Shown in pieces: positions 1-8,765 of a stretch of 64,000 bases of DNA; within the stretch, counting starts at the first letter, position 1, and each line of letters starts with the position of its first letter. Below the pieces are notes generated by a model. It was not told the origin of the DNA, searched no databases, and worked only from the letters and a program-made list of their open reading frames with translations. The stretch comes from Bog-473 sp963753115 (lineage in GTDB: Bacteria > Actinomycetota > Acidimicrobiia > Acidimicrobiales > RAAP-2). Location of the stretch: contig CAVWBB010000021.1 in the NCBI GenBank assembly GCA_963753115.1, positions 124,001 to 188,000 on the forward strand, written 5' to 3'. The translations under genes were made by a program, and so were the position numbers.

Positions 1-1381
1 CGCTGTCGTGGATGGTGAGAGAGAAGACCACGGCGCCCAGGGCGAAGACCGCAGCAGTCAGGAAGGCGAGGCGGTAGGCAGTGATGTCCGGGCTTGACGA
101 GCCACCGCTGGCCTGGGCCGAGCCCACCCCGATCAGCACGGTCGAGAGGACGGCCACACCCGTCGCGCTGCCGACTTGTCGCATGGTGTTGAAGAAGGTC
201 GAGGCCCGACCCATGGACTCTGGCGTGATCATGGCGAACGAGGCGGCCTGGTTGGGCACCATGACCTGGGCCATCATCCAGCCCAACACGAACATCAGGC
301 CGCGAATGAGCCAGAGGTTCGTCGTCAGCGTGATCTGCGTCAGCGCGAGCATGCAGACCGCCAGGCCAAGGAGCCCGCCGGTGATGTGCCGCCGGGGCCC
401 GATGCGCGGATAGAGGAAGCGGCTGGCGAATTGCGCGCCGAGCATGACGCCGACGGCCTCCGGGAACGTGGAGAGCCCTGATTGCAGCGCCGAGAGGCCG
501 CGGGCGTCCTGGAAGTAGAGGGGGATGAGGTAGAGCATGCCCAGGAAGGCCGCCGCGGCCAGGAACATCACGCAGTTGGTCGAGCGGAACAGCCGTCCCC
601 GCAGCAGATGGAGGTCCACCATCGGTCGGCTCGTACGGAGCTCGACGAGGACGAACACGAAGAGGAGCGCGGCGCCGCTGACACAGGTGGCCACGACCGC
701 GGTCGAGGACCAGGACTCGAGCGGGCCTTCGGAGATGCCGTACATCAACAGCCCGAGCCCGGCGCCGCCGAGCACGAAGCCGGGCACGTCGAAGCGGCCC
801 GCGTCGATCGCCTCCGTCCGCTCCAAGAAGAGGAACCCGAAGAGCACCGCCACGATGCCGATCGGCAGGTTCACGAAGAACACCCAGCGCCACGAGAAGT
901 TGGTGACCAGGAAACCGCCGAGCACGGGCCCGACGGCGGGCGCCAGGGTGGTGCCGAGGGTGATGAGGCTGGCGGCCCGGATCCGTTCGGCGGGCGGGAA
1001 GACCCGGTAGAGCATGGCCATGCCGACCGGCGCCATCATGCCGCCGCCCGCACCCTGCACGACACGGAACAGCACGAGCTCGGTCATGTTCTGGGCGAGA
1101 CCGCACAGGGCCGAGCCGACGGTGAAGACCACGATTGCGGTCAGGAGCACGCGTTTGCCGCCGAAGCGGTCGCCCAGCCAACCCGACGCAGGGATGAACA
1201 CGGCGAGGCTGACGAGATACGCGATCACGACACCGTCGACCGCGGTCGGGGCAATGTGGAAGTCGCGGCCGATGGTGGGCAGCGCGACGTTGACGATCGT
1301 GATGTCCATGATGTTCATGAACATCGCCGATACGAACACGATGCCGACGGCCATCTTCTGATTCATGCGGGCTACGGCCAC
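1..1381 (-). CDS. DHA2-family MFS drug exporter, C-terminus cut by window edge
   Basis: Reading the minus strand from GTG at 1381 gives a continuous multi-pass membrane protein that runs off the left edge. Early residues include the family-typical 'MDITIVNVALPTIG' and the motif-A region 'GWLGDRFGGKRVLL'; later 'GPVLGGFLV' and 'SWRWVFFVNLPIG' are diagnostic of the 14-TM DHA2 (EmrB/QacA) group, which exports drugs or other hydrophobic compounds using the proton gradient. About 460 residues are visible. I chose GTG 1381 because a purine-rich AAAGAGA lies just upstream on the minus strand; ATG at 1366 (MNQKMAV) is the alternative. The substrate cannot be told from sequence. A second DHA2 exporter lies at 3982-5667, but the two are not adjacent. 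Confidence 0.88.
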   Translation of the reverse strand, partial: MAVARMNQKMAVGIVFVSAMFMNIMDITIVNVALPTIGRDFHIAPTAVDGVVIAYLVSLAVFIPASGWLGDRFGGKRVLLTAIVVFTVGSALCGLAQNMTELVLFRVVQGAGGGMMAPVGMAMLYRVFPPAERIRAASLITLGTTLAPAVGPVLGGFLVTNFSWRWVFFVNLPIGIVAVLFGFLFLERTEAIDAGRFDVPGFVLGGAGLGLLMYGISEGPLESWSSTAVVATCVSGAALLFVFVLVELRTSRPMVDLHLLRGRLFRSTNCVMFLAAAAFLGMLYLIPLYFQDARGLSALQSGLSTFPEAVGVMLGAQFASRFLYPRIGPRRHITGGLLGLAVCMLALTQITLTTNLWLIRGLMFVLGWMMAQVMVPNQAASFAMITPESMGRASTFFNTMRQVGSATGVAVLSTVLIGVGSAQASGGSSSPDITAYRLAFLTAAVFALGAVVFSLTIHDS

Positions 1382-1641
1382 GTTCTCTTTCGGCTCTCTG
1401 CTCTGCGGGTGCAACGGGTCACGGGTCGCGGCAGTGTCCGCACGGTCCAGTTGCGCCCTCGACCCTATGCGCTCGTCCGGTCCCCGCCGGCAGCCAGAGA
1501 CGGACGCCGTACAGGGCCGCCCCCAGGCGTTCTAGGCTTCGTCTTCCATGTCACGAACGTCGGCACGGGGTCCGAGATGGAGGGGTGTGGTCGCCGTGGG
1601 GACGGGCGGAAGCCGCAGACCTGGGCCAGGCGTCCTCGCGG

Positions 1642-2755
1642 GTGCGGTCACTCGCCGGCCTCCTGACCGTCGGCCTGTCGGTTCCCACCGGTGCCGCGAC
1701 GCGGCCGCTGCACGCCGCGTCGAGCACGGTGTGGCTGTGTCGTCCCAACCAGGCCGCAGATCCGTGCACGTCGAGCCGGGCGGCAACCGACGGTCGACGG
1801 GCAACGGCACGACCAGGCTCGTGCCGCTCCCCACCGTCACCACAGGCGCGGCGGTTCGACTGCTTCTACGTGTACCCGACGGTCTCGCCCGAACAGACCG
1901 ACAACGCCGATCTGATCGTGCAACCGGCAGAGAGGGCCGCGGCGCTGCTGCAGGCGTCCCGCTTCTCGCAGCGTTGCACCGTGTGGGCCCCCATGTACCG
2001 TCAGGCCACGGCAGCCGCGCTGCGGACCGGCGCGGCACTGCGGCCTTCCGTCACGGCGGTCGCGTTCAACAGCCTGCTCTCCGCCTGGAAGGACTATCTC
2101 GCCCACGACAACCACGGCCGGCCGATCATCTTCATCGGGCATTCGCAGGGCTCGGCCATGCTGATCAAGCTCCTGCAGACACAGATCGACCCCTCTCCCG
2201 GCCTCCGGAAGCGGATGGTGTCCGCGATCATTCTGGGTGGCAACGTGCAGGTGCCGAACGGCAAGGTCGTCGGTGGCAGCTTCCAGCACATCCCGACCTG
2301 TGGCGCGGCGACCCAGACGGGCTGCGTCATCGCCTACTCGAGCTTCGGGTCGACGCCGCCGGCCAACTCCTTCTTCGGGCGGGCGGGGCGAGGGGTGAGC
2401 CTCCAGTCGGGCCAGGGCGGCGCCGCATCGCAACAGGTGGCCTGCGTCAACCCGGTGACCTTCTCGGCCCGGGTCGGAGGCCTGCAGCCCTACTTCCGGA
2501 GTGCCTCCTCGCAGTCGGCCGGCGTCCGGGTGTTGACGCCCTGGGTGACCTTCCCGGGCCTCTACACCGCGCAATGCGAGCAGCAGGGAGGTGCGTCGTG
2601 GTTGCAGGTGACGACCACACCGGCGTCCGGCGACCCTCGGCCCACCGTGACCGCCACCCTCGGGCCCGCTCTGGGGCTATCACCTCTACGACGTGAATCT
2701 GGCCCTGGGCAACCTGGTGAACGACGTCGGCGTCGAGGAAGCGGCCTACCGCTGA
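1642..2755 (+). CDS. DUF3089-type secreted alpha/beta hydrolase, frameshifted
   Basis: The core matches the DUF3089 (lipase-like alpha/beta hydrolase) family: 'FDCFYVYPTVSPEQTDNADL' near the start of the domain, the nucleophile elbow GHSQG at about 2140-2155, and a C-terminal 'WGYHLYDVNLALGNLV' block carrying the expected catalytic His. A hydrophobic stretch after GTG 1642 (SLAGLLTVGLSV) looks like a signal peptide; the start is uncertain and GTG 1585 is also in frame. Three frame changes are needed: near 1795-1800 and near 1845 (the segment between reads well only in another frame), and near 2670, after which the conserved C-terminus ends at the TGA at 2753-2755. Without correction the frame runs to 2769 with an unrelated tail. 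The physiological substrate is unknown. Confidence 0.7.
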
Positions 2756-2802
2756 GCCCCGGCACCTGAAATTGGCCCTGGGAAAGCCGCCCGAGTCGGT
2801 TC

Positions 2803-2808
2803 TAGACT
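2803..2808 (+). promoter_or_regulatory. -10-like hexamer for parA, leaderless arrangement
   Basis: TAGACT lies 6 nt before the ATG of the ParA gene, and no Shine-Dalgarno sequence is visible. It is one of a dozen TANNNT hexamers at this spacing in the window (see findings). Confidence 0.4.
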
Positions 2809-2814
2809 CCGGCG

Positions 2815-3588
2815 ATGCTCAAGGTCATCGCCGTCGCGAATCAGAAGGGCGGCGTGGCCAAGACGACGACCGTGCAGTCCCTGGGAGTTGCCATGGCCCA
2901 ACAGGGGCGCCGTGTCCTGGTGGTCGACCTGGACCCGCAGGCGTGCCTGACCTACTCCCTGGGGTTCGATCCGGACGAGCTCGATGCCTCGCTGCACGAC
3001 GTGCTTGTCCGCCGGGCCCAGCTGGCGGACGTCGTCAGACCCGTGCCCCACGTCGCCGGGCTCGACCTCGTGCCGGCCACCATCGACCTGGCCGGCGCCG
3101 AGGTCCACCTCTTGAGCCGAACCGGGCGTGAGCACGTCTTGGCCCAGGCTCTGCTGCCCGTGCTCGACGACTACCACGCCGTCCTGATCGATTGCCCGCC
3201 GTCACTCGGCGTCCTGACGATCAACGGCCTCACCGCGGCGGAGGCGGTGATCGTGCCGCTGCAGTGCGAGGCGCTCAGCCACCGCGGCGTCGGGCAACTG
3301 CTCGAGACGATCGAGGACGTCCGCCAGTTCGCCAACGAGAAGTTGCGGGTGCTCGGCGTCATCCCGACGATGTTCGACGCCCGGACGACGCATTCCCGCC
3401 AGGTGCTCTCCGAGGTGGAGGATCGGTACGGTCTGCCGCTGTTCCAGCCGTCAGTCCCCAAGTCGGTGCGCTTCGCGGAGGCACCGGGGCTCGGGCAGTC
3501 GGTGCTGCAGCACGCGCCGACGTCACCGGGAGCCGTCGCCTATCGGGCGCTCTCGACGCGCGTCTACGACGCGATGCAGACCGCCTGA
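2815..3588 (+). CDS. ParA/Soj-family ATPase
   Basis: A 257-residue P-loop ATPase of the ParA/MinD superfamily. The deviant Walker A motif 'KGGVAKTTT' is at residues 10-18, with the signature lysine at its start. 'VLVVDLDPQA' follows (about 33-42), and the Walker B-like 'AVLIDCPPSLG' is near 122-132. The protein is close to the usual length of chromosomal Soj proteins and has no N-terminal DNA-binding extension. ParA proteins dimerise with ATP on DNA to position cargo, normally with a ParB/Spo0J partner, but no parB or parS-like site is nearby. A 133-residue CxxC protein starts 5 nt downstream and is probably cotranscribed. It could serve chromosome or plasmid segregation, or position another cargo; the sequence does not decide. 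Confidence 0.9.
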   Translation: MLKVIAVANQKGGVAKTTTVQSLGVAMAQQGRRVLVVDLDPQACLTYSLGFDPDELDASLHDVLVRRAQLADVVRPVPHVAGLDLVPATIDLAGAEVHLLSRTGREHVLAQALLPVLDDYHAVLIDCPPSLGVLTINGLTAAEAVIVPLQCEALSHRGVGQLLETIEDVRQFANEKLRVLGVIPTMFDARTTHSRQVLSEVEDRYGLPLFQPSVPKSVRFAEAPGLGQSVLQHAPTSPGAVAYRALSTRVYDAMQTA

Positions 3589-3593
3589 ACGAC

Positions 3594-3995
3594 GTGGCGG
3601 CTTCGCGGAGCGAACGGGCACCCGATCCGCTGGGGAAGCGGGCCCTGTTCTGGGTGCCGGCGCCGGGGGAGACGGGCGGTGCCGATCCGGGCGAGGCCGG
3701 TCCGGGCGGAGCCGGGACCGTGGCGCTGCCGATCGGCAAGCGGGCCCTGTACTCGGGAGCCGTACCCGAGCCGGACAGCCTGGCGATGACGTCGGGCAAC
3801 CCGCTCGACGAGCGGGGCTCCTTCACCGTGGCGTGCGGGCGCTGCCGGCAGACATCGCACGTCGGTGTGCTCGACCTGCTCATCTTCCAGTTCCCGCTCG
3901 GGGTGTGGCTGCCCCGGGGGCGATTCGATCACCGCATGACATGCCCCTCGTGCCGCAAACGGGCCTGGTGCAGCGTCACGCTCAGGCGGTCCTGA
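3594..3995 (+). CDS. small CxxC zinc-ribbon-like protein, unknown function
   Basis: A 133-residue protein read from GTG 3594, five bases after the parA stop, so probably in one transcript with it. The N-terminal part contains two related segments, 'PLGKRALFWVP' and 'LPIGKRALYSG', separated by a Gly/Pro-rich linker. The C-terminal part has two cysteine pairs, CGRC and CPSC, about 40 residues apart, around a hydrophobic 'VLDLLIFQFPLGVWLPRGRF' block. This suggests a single zinc ribbon split by a hydrophobic insertion. I do not recognise a named family. The end overlaps the convergent exporter gene by 14 nt. Function unknown; the ParA linkage is the only clue. Confidence 0.65.
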   Translation: MAASRSERAPDPLGKRALFWVPAPGETGGADPGEAGPGGAGTVALPIGKRALYSGAVPEPDSLAMTSGNPLDERGSFTVACGRCRQTSHVGVLDLLIFQFPLGVWLPRGRFDHRMTCPSCRKRAWCSVTLRRS

Positions 3996-5667
3996 ACGCC
4001 GCTTTCAGAAGATTTGGGGCCGTTCGCCTCTCACGCTGGTTCGGGATCGGCCTCGGGTTCGGCCTCGGATCGGCCTCGGCTTCCGGGTCGGCGGCGTCCG
4101 CGTCGTCGTCGCCGGGTTGGACCGTGGGCAGCCGCCGGGTGAGCGCCAGCGCCACCAGCGCGATGAGGGCGAGCACGGCCAGGGCGGCCCGTAACCCGTT
4201 GATGCGGCTCTGCGTGTTCTCGTGCACGATGGCGTCGGCCGTCGCCGGGGGGACGTCGGCCTTCTCCAGGGTGGCCTGCAGGTCGGCATCGCTGACGAAG
4301 GGGATGCCCGCCGAGAGCTCCACCTGGGCCTGCGAGGTCATCTCTTTCGGGATGGCGGGGTTGGCGGCCGCCGACCCGAAGAAGGTCGACGTGAGCACCG
4401 AGATGAGGATGGCTCCGGACAGCGCCGTCCCAATGGATGCGCCCAGGTTCGTGACGGTGTTCTGGATGCCGCCCACCTCGCCGCTCTGGGAGTCGGGAAC
4501 GCTCGAGACGGTCACGGCGCCGAGCTGTGAGGCCAGGGTGCCGATGCCGAGGCCGGCCAGGAGCAGCGGGCCCGTCACGATGTCGGCGCCTGCCCCGGCG
4601 TCGAGCGCCGTCAGCAGGGAGACGATGCCGAGGAACAGAAGGCCGAAGCCGATGCGCACGATCCGGCGCGGGGAGCCGTGGGGGAAGATCCTGGGCACGC
4701 CCACGGCACTGGCCAGGAGCGTCACGGAGAGGGGGAGAAGGCGCACCCCCGTGGCCACGGCGGACAGCCCGAGGGCCACCGACAAGAACAGCGGGATGAC
4801 GAAGAACAGGCCGGCCTGCAGCATGAACTGGAAGAAGAACGAGGTCAGTCCGCCCTGGAGCCGCGGCACACGGAGCATGCGGGGATCGACGAGAGCCGAC
4901 CGCCGGAGGCGCAGCTGCCGGCTTTCCCAGAGCGCGAACAGGACGAGCACCGCAGCACCGCCGAGCAGCAACCAGACGACCGGGGAGGTGCCCAGCCATT
5001 GCGGCGCGTCGGGCTTGGGCTGGACGAAGCCCCAGGTACCCGAGCGGATCACGCCGTAGACGATCATGCCGAGGCCCGCGGCGGACAGGAGCGTGCCGAC
5101 GGGGTCGAGACGCACCCCGGGGACGGCCGGCGAGTCGGCCATGCGCCGCGAGAGGGCGAGGATGCCCAGCACGATGATGACCTCGCCCACGAAGACCCAG
5201 CGCCAGCTGAGATAGGTGGTGAAGAGGCCGCCGACAAGCGGACCCACCGCCACTGCGATGGCGCCCGCCGAGGCCACCAGCCCGTAGGCGCGGGGTCGTT
5301 CGGAAGCACCGAAGTTCGTCGCTACCAACGCAACGACGGCCGGCATGATCAACGCGGCGCCCAGCCCCTCAAGGACGGACCAGCCGGCGATGAGGACGGG
5401 GAGCGACTTGGCGAGCGAGGTGATCAACGACCCGCTCCCGTACACGACGCAGCCGATCATGAAGGCGCGCTTGCGGCCCAGGATCTGCCCGAGCTTGCCA
5501 CCGGTGATCATGAAGGCAGCCATGACGAGCGTGTACAAGGTGATGGCCAGTTGGATCCCGGTGACGGTCGTCCCGACGTCCTTGGCGACGGTCGCGATCG
5601 AGACGTTCATGACCGAGCTGTCGAGGGTCATGAGGAACTGCGCCGCGGCGAGCGTGAGCAGGACCAC
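3982..5667 (-). CDS. DHA2-family MFS drug exporter
   Basis: About 561 residues from GTG 5667. 'FLMTLDSSVMNVSIATVA', 'GGKLGQILGRKRAFMIG' (motif A), 'AVGPLVGGLFTTYLSWRW' (motif C region) and about 14 hydrophobic segments place it in the DHA2 proton-driven exporter family. The C-terminal tail is charged and Asp/Glu/Pro-rich (DDDADAADPEAEADP), probably cytoplasmic. An open frame continues upstream to 5862, but that stretch lies inside tRNA-Pro, so the coding start must be downstream; GTG 5667 is the last in-frame start before the first membrane segment. A perfect 11-bp inverted repeat sits directly upstream (5678-5705). Drug or metabolite specificity is not predictable. Confidence 0.88.
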   Translation of the reverse strand: MVLLTLAAAQFLMTLDSSVMNVSIATVAKDVGTTVTGIQLAITLYTLVMAAFMITGGKLGQILGRKRAFMIGCVVYGSGSLITSLAKSLPVLIAGWSVLEGLGAALIMPAVVALVATNFGASERPRAYGLVASAGAIAVAVGPLVGGLFTTYLSWRWVFVGEVIIVLGILALSRRMADSPAVPGVRLDPVGTLLSAAGLGMIVYGVIRSGTWGFVQPKPDAPQWLGTSPVVWLLLGGAAVLVLFALWESRQLRLRRSALVDPRMLRVPRLQGGLTSFFFQFMLQAGLFFVIPLFLSVALGLSAVATGVRLLPLSVTLLASAVGVPRIFPHGSPRRIVRIGFGLLFLGIVSLLTALDAGAGADIVTGPLLLAGLGIGTLASQLGAVTVSSVPDSQSGEVGGIQNTVTNLGASIGTALSGAILISVLTSTFFGSAAANPAIPKEMTSQAQVELSAGIPFVSDADLQATLEKADVPPATADAIVHENTQSRINGLRAALAVLALIALVALALTRRLPTVQPGDDDADAADPEAEADPRPNPRPIPNQRERRTAPNLLKAAFRTA

Positions 5668-5677
5668 CTGCCCACCG

Positions 5678-5705
5678 GAGGAGGGACGCGATGCCGTCCC
5701 TCCTC
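5678..5705. repeat. perfect 11-bp hairpin between tRNA-Pro and exporter start
   Basis: GAGGAGGGACG at 5678-5688 pairs exactly with CGTCCCTCCTC at 5695-5705 across a 6-nt loop. In the minus-strand transcript it lies 10 nt before the exporter's start and contains the only good SD-like sequence (GAGGAGGG) sequestered in its stem, so it could attenuate translation. It lacks a following T-run, so it is not a standard intrinsic terminator. Confidence 0.5.
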
Positions 5706-5768
5706 GGTGTCGGTCACGACCGCATTGTTGCCCAATGGGCGCAATCCGTGTGGCGACGAGGGGCGCAA

Positions 5769-5783
5769 CCCCCTCCGAGGGGG
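5769..5783 (-). terminator. possible weak terminator downstream of tRNA-Pro
   Basis: On the minus strand CCCCCT-CGG-AGGGGG forms a 6-bp GC stem with a 3-nt loop, 6 nt after the encoded CCA of the tRNA. Only two Ts follow, so termination would be weak and read-through into the exporter is possible. Confidence 0.35.
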
Positions 5784-5789
5784 CCACGT

Positions 5790-5866
5790 TGGTCGGGATG
5801 CGGGGATTTGAACCCCGGACCTCCTGCTCCCAAAGCAGGCGCGCTGCCAAGCTGCGCCACATCCCG
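5790..5866 (-). tRNA. tRNA-Pro (anticodon UGG), with encoded CCA
   Basis: The minus strand folds as a complete cloverleaf. The acceptor arms are CGGGATG (5866-5860) and CATCCCG (5800-5794), with discriminator A at 5793 and CCA encoded at 5792-5790. The anticodon stem-loop is CCTGC-TTTGGGA-GCAGG with anticodon TGG. The T arm is CCGGG-GTTCAAA-TCCCCG-like with the conserved TTCAA. The anticodon reads proline codons. It lies upstream of, and on the same strand as, the DHA2 exporter. No integrase is nearby and I saw no duplicated 3' tRNA end, so there is no evidence that it is an active attachment site. Confidence 0.96.
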
Positions 5867-5894
5867 GTGTGTGAATCTCTTGAATTTCGACGAC

Positions 5895-5900
5895 ATTTTA
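5895..5900 (-). promoter_or_regulatory. possible -10 element for tRNA-Pro
   Basis: TAAAAT on the minus strand, 28 nt upstream of the mature tRNA 5' end, in a locally AT-rich stretch (5880-5935) unlike its surroundings. No clear -35 hexamer could be assigned. Confidence 0.3.
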
Positions 5901-6180
5901 GCTGCCTGAACAGGTCTTTTCGGGACTAATCCTCACTGTTCGGTTTCAAGGCCTCCACGCAGTGGTTTCCCCCAGGTGGAGTTTCGGGGAGTTTCGGGGA
6001 AGCCGAGCAACGCTAGCCCGTGCTCTCCATCGGTTCGCAGCGTGTCTTCGCCGCGAGTGTCGGATCTTGAAGCAAAGCCGACGCTTCTGGCGCCCGCGGC
6101 GGATGACCGTTGGGCGGCCCTCGTGGCCCAAAGAGATCGGATCCCCATCTTCGGCTTTGGAAAAGGGGATTTCGGCGTTG

Positions 6181-7940
6181 TCAGCTCCGAGCCTCCGCCC
6201 TCTCCTTTGGGGGTGATGCCTGGAATGAAGATGATGATCGATTGATCGTCGGGTGATCGGGGTGGTTGAAGTCCCACACCGGCCGCTCGGAGCGGATCGG
6301 CGGGATCGAGTCGAAGTTGTGGTGCGGCGGCGGCGACGTCGTCGCCCACTCGAGCGGTCTGGCCGTCCCACGGGTTCGCGCCGCGAACTCCGGCTTTCGC
6401 CACGAGACGTAGAAGTTGACGAGCGTGATCGCGACCCGACGAAGATCAGCAACGCGCCGACCGTCGAAGATCGGTTGAGCTCGGTCCAGCCGTCCGATCG
6501 CCGAGTACTCGGCGATACGCCGCGGCATGCCGTGCAGCCCGAGGAGGTACTTCGGGGCAAGCATCACGAAGAACCCGACCAACATCAACCAGAAGCTCGC
6601 CTTGCCGAGGCCCTCGCGCATCATCCGGCCGGTCATCTTCGGATACCAGTAGTAGATCGCCGCGAACCCCCGAACATCAGCCGCGAAGAGCACCTGATGG
6701 AAGTGGGCGACGACGAAGTAGGTGTCGTGGGTGGCGAAGTCGATCGGCGGCGAGGCGAGGAACAGCCGGTGACGCCGCCGAACAAGAAGACGACGAGGAA
6801 ACCGACCGCGAACAGCATCGGCGTGTCGAAGCTGACCGAGCCCCGCCACATCGTGCCGATCCAGTTGAAGAACTTGATCCCGGTCGGCACAGCGATGAGG
6901 TAGGACATAAGCTAGAAGAACGGCAGCAGAACACGCCCGGTCGTGAACATGTGGTGCGCCCACACCGCCGTCGACAGCGCCCCGATCGCGATCGTCGCGA
7001 AAGACCATCCCTCGTAGCCGAAGACCGGCTTGCGGGAGAAGACGTGGCGATGACGTCGGTGACGATGCCGAAGAACGGCAAGGCGAGGATGTAGACCTCC
7101 GGATGCCCGAAGAACCAGAAGAGGTTCTGCCACAGCACCGGCACCCCGCCGCCGAGCGACCGTGATAGATGTGCGCGCCGAGATGGCGGTCGCACCAGAG
7201 CATGATGAGCGCCGCGGTCAGCACCGGGAACGCGATGAGGATCAGGATCCCGGTCACGACCATGTTCCAGGTGAAGATCGGGACGCGGAACATCGTCATG
7301 CCCGGGCGCCCGCAGATAGAAGACCGTCGTCAGGATGTTCACGCCGGTGAAGATCGCCGAGAACCCGGTGAGGATCAGAGCCGACGATCCACATGTCCGG
7401 GCCCGCCCCGGCGAGTTCACCGCGTCCGAGAGCGGCGCATAGGCGACCCAGCCGAAGTCGGCCGCGCCGCCGACGGTGAAGAAGCCGCCGACGCATCGTG
7501 AGCGCCCAGGAGGTAGAGCCAGTAGGAGAGGGCGTTCAGCGAGGGAACGCCATGTCCGGCGCGCCGACCTGCAGCGGGACGATGTAGTTGGCAAGCCCAC
7601 CGAACGCGAACGGCCCGGCGAAGAGATACATCATCAAGCTGCCGTGCATCGTGAACAGCTCGTTGTATTGCTGGAAATTGAGCAGGCTGTTGTGCGGCAA
7701 CGTGAGCTGCAAACGAATGACGAGTGCCATCGCACCTGCAAAGAAGAACATGATGATCGAGGTGACGAGGTAGCTCATCCCGATCACCTTGTGGTCCGTG
7801 CTCGTCAGCCATTTGACCAGTCCCGAACGGGCGTCGCCTTCATCGACAGCGATTTGGCCTTGGGCATGTCCCTTGACCGCACGAGGTGTCCGAACCCGTG
7901 CCACGGCGCTTGTACCTCCCCGTTGCGTTCGTCCAACCAT
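6181..7940 (-). pseudogene. ctaD: cytochrome c oxidase subunit I (CtaD/CoxA), broken
   Basis: Pieces of an aa3-type haem-copper oxidase subunit I appear in correct order but in changing frames across the minus strand. They are 'WLTSTDHKVIG' and 'FTMHGSLMMYLFAGPF' (7536-7940), 'FTWNMVVTGILILIAFPVL' (about 7250), 'FFGHPEVYILALPFFGI' (about 7100), 'WAHHMFTTG' (about 6950), 'PTGIKFFNWIGTMWRGS' (about 6860), 'YFVVAHFHQVLF' (about 6710) and 'GLHGMPRRIAEY' (about 6510). These cover the CuB and haem ligand His regions. At least six frame changes occur. At about 6911 a TAG stands where the family has Ser (TTC TTC TAG CTT ATG), a nonsense substitution rather than an indel. The intact enzyme would be the catalytic subunit of the terminal oxidase. 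As sequenced it cannot be made; another copy elsewhere is likely. Confidence 0.9.
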
Positions 7941-8005
7941 CTCAAGTCCCGTTGGGATGTGTGCTGGGCTGGTCGCTCAGCGCGGAGTGCCAGCTTCCGG
8001 ATCAC

Positions 8006-8611
8006 TCATGGAGCAGAAGCGGACAAAGGAATACGCGTCGTTGAGGAACTCATCGGTGTGGAGACACCGCACACGACGTAGGGCGTCATCGTCATGACGA
8101 CTCCCGCACCGAGCGGCCCAGTGACCATGGCGACCGTTTGCCATTTCGTCGAGCTGATCGGGAACGAGGAGCGTAAGGTGACGTGCCGATCAGCCTGAAC
8201 CCCTGGAGCGGTGACTTGCGCACCACCGTTCAATAGGACCTTTCCGGCCGGGCACGAGGTCTTGGCGACGAGGACAGTCCCGACTGCAGGGTCGGGTGCG
8301 GACTTCACCGAGGTGCTCGAGACGATCGAGGTGGCAACGACAGTCCCAGCCGCCCCAGCAGGGCCAGCATCTCCTTTCACACCTTGGGGTCCTTGAGCGC
8401 CGGTGGCTCCGACCGGGCCGGTTGGGCCCTGTGGACCCGACGTTTTGGCTGGCATCGTGACGACCGCATATGTGCCGACACCAAGCCCGGCAGCGCCGAT
8501 CAGGAGAGCGGCGACGACTACCGGCACAATCCACTTCGGTCGTTTGATTGGGCTCACGACCGGAGCGCCATCGAGGGGCTGAGTGGTTGGTGGATCCGTC
8601 GTCATTGTCAT
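8006..8611 (-). CDS. single-pass membrane protein with short collagen-like region
   Basis: 201 residues from ATG 8611, chosen because GGAGGAAACC precedes it at ideal spacing; an upstream open extension to 8680 is probably untranslated. Order: a short polar Thr/Pro-rich N-terminus, one transmembrane helix (WIVPVVVAALLIGAAGLGVG), then Gly-X-Y triplets (GPQGPTGPVGATGAQGPQG continuing to GAAG), then a roughly 110-residue globular domain with two spaced cysteines (SCPAGKVLLNGGAQV ... YVVCG). N-in/C-out topology is likely, placing the collagen-like stalk and head domain outside the cell. Bacterial collagen-like proteins often act as surface stalks or adhesins, but the head domain is not one I recognise. 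Confidence 0.75.
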   Translation of the reverse strand: MTMTTDPPTTQPLDGAPVVSPIKRPKWIVPVVVAALLIGAAGLGVGTYAVVTMPAKTSGPQGPTGPVGATGAQGPQGVKGDAGPAGAAGTVVATSIVSSTSVKSAPDPAVGTVLVAKTSCPAGKVLLNGGAQVTAPGVQADRHVTLRSSFPISSTKWQTVAMVTGPLGAGVVMTMTPYVVCGVSTPMSSSTTRIPLSASAP

Positions 8612-8765
8612 GGTTTCCTCCCGTTTGCGTGCTGCTCGCGACGTCCTCGACTGCCTGGGGTGCCTTGCCACGATCGACACGACCGCGCCGAACGCGCATC
8701 GGGCCGGTTCCTGGCACAGTGACCTGCCCGTGCCAGGGCCCCCGGGCGCGGTGAGTACCCCGAGA

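Noticed and set aside
482..1666. A 394-codon plus-strand frame
   Set aside because: Antisense to the clearly recognisable DHA2 exporter; His/Glu/Arg-rich composition typical of a shadow frame.
5790..5866. tRNA-Pro as an integration site of a genomic island covering 6-24 kb
   Set aside because: The adjacent region is accessory-like, but I found no integrase and no repeated tRNA 3' end, so there is no positive evidence.
5933..6403. A 156-codon minus-strand frame after the ctaD remnant
   Set aside because: Overlaps the ctaD C-terminal segment in another frame and has no recognisable domain; the stretch contains a short TTTCGGGGAG duplication only.
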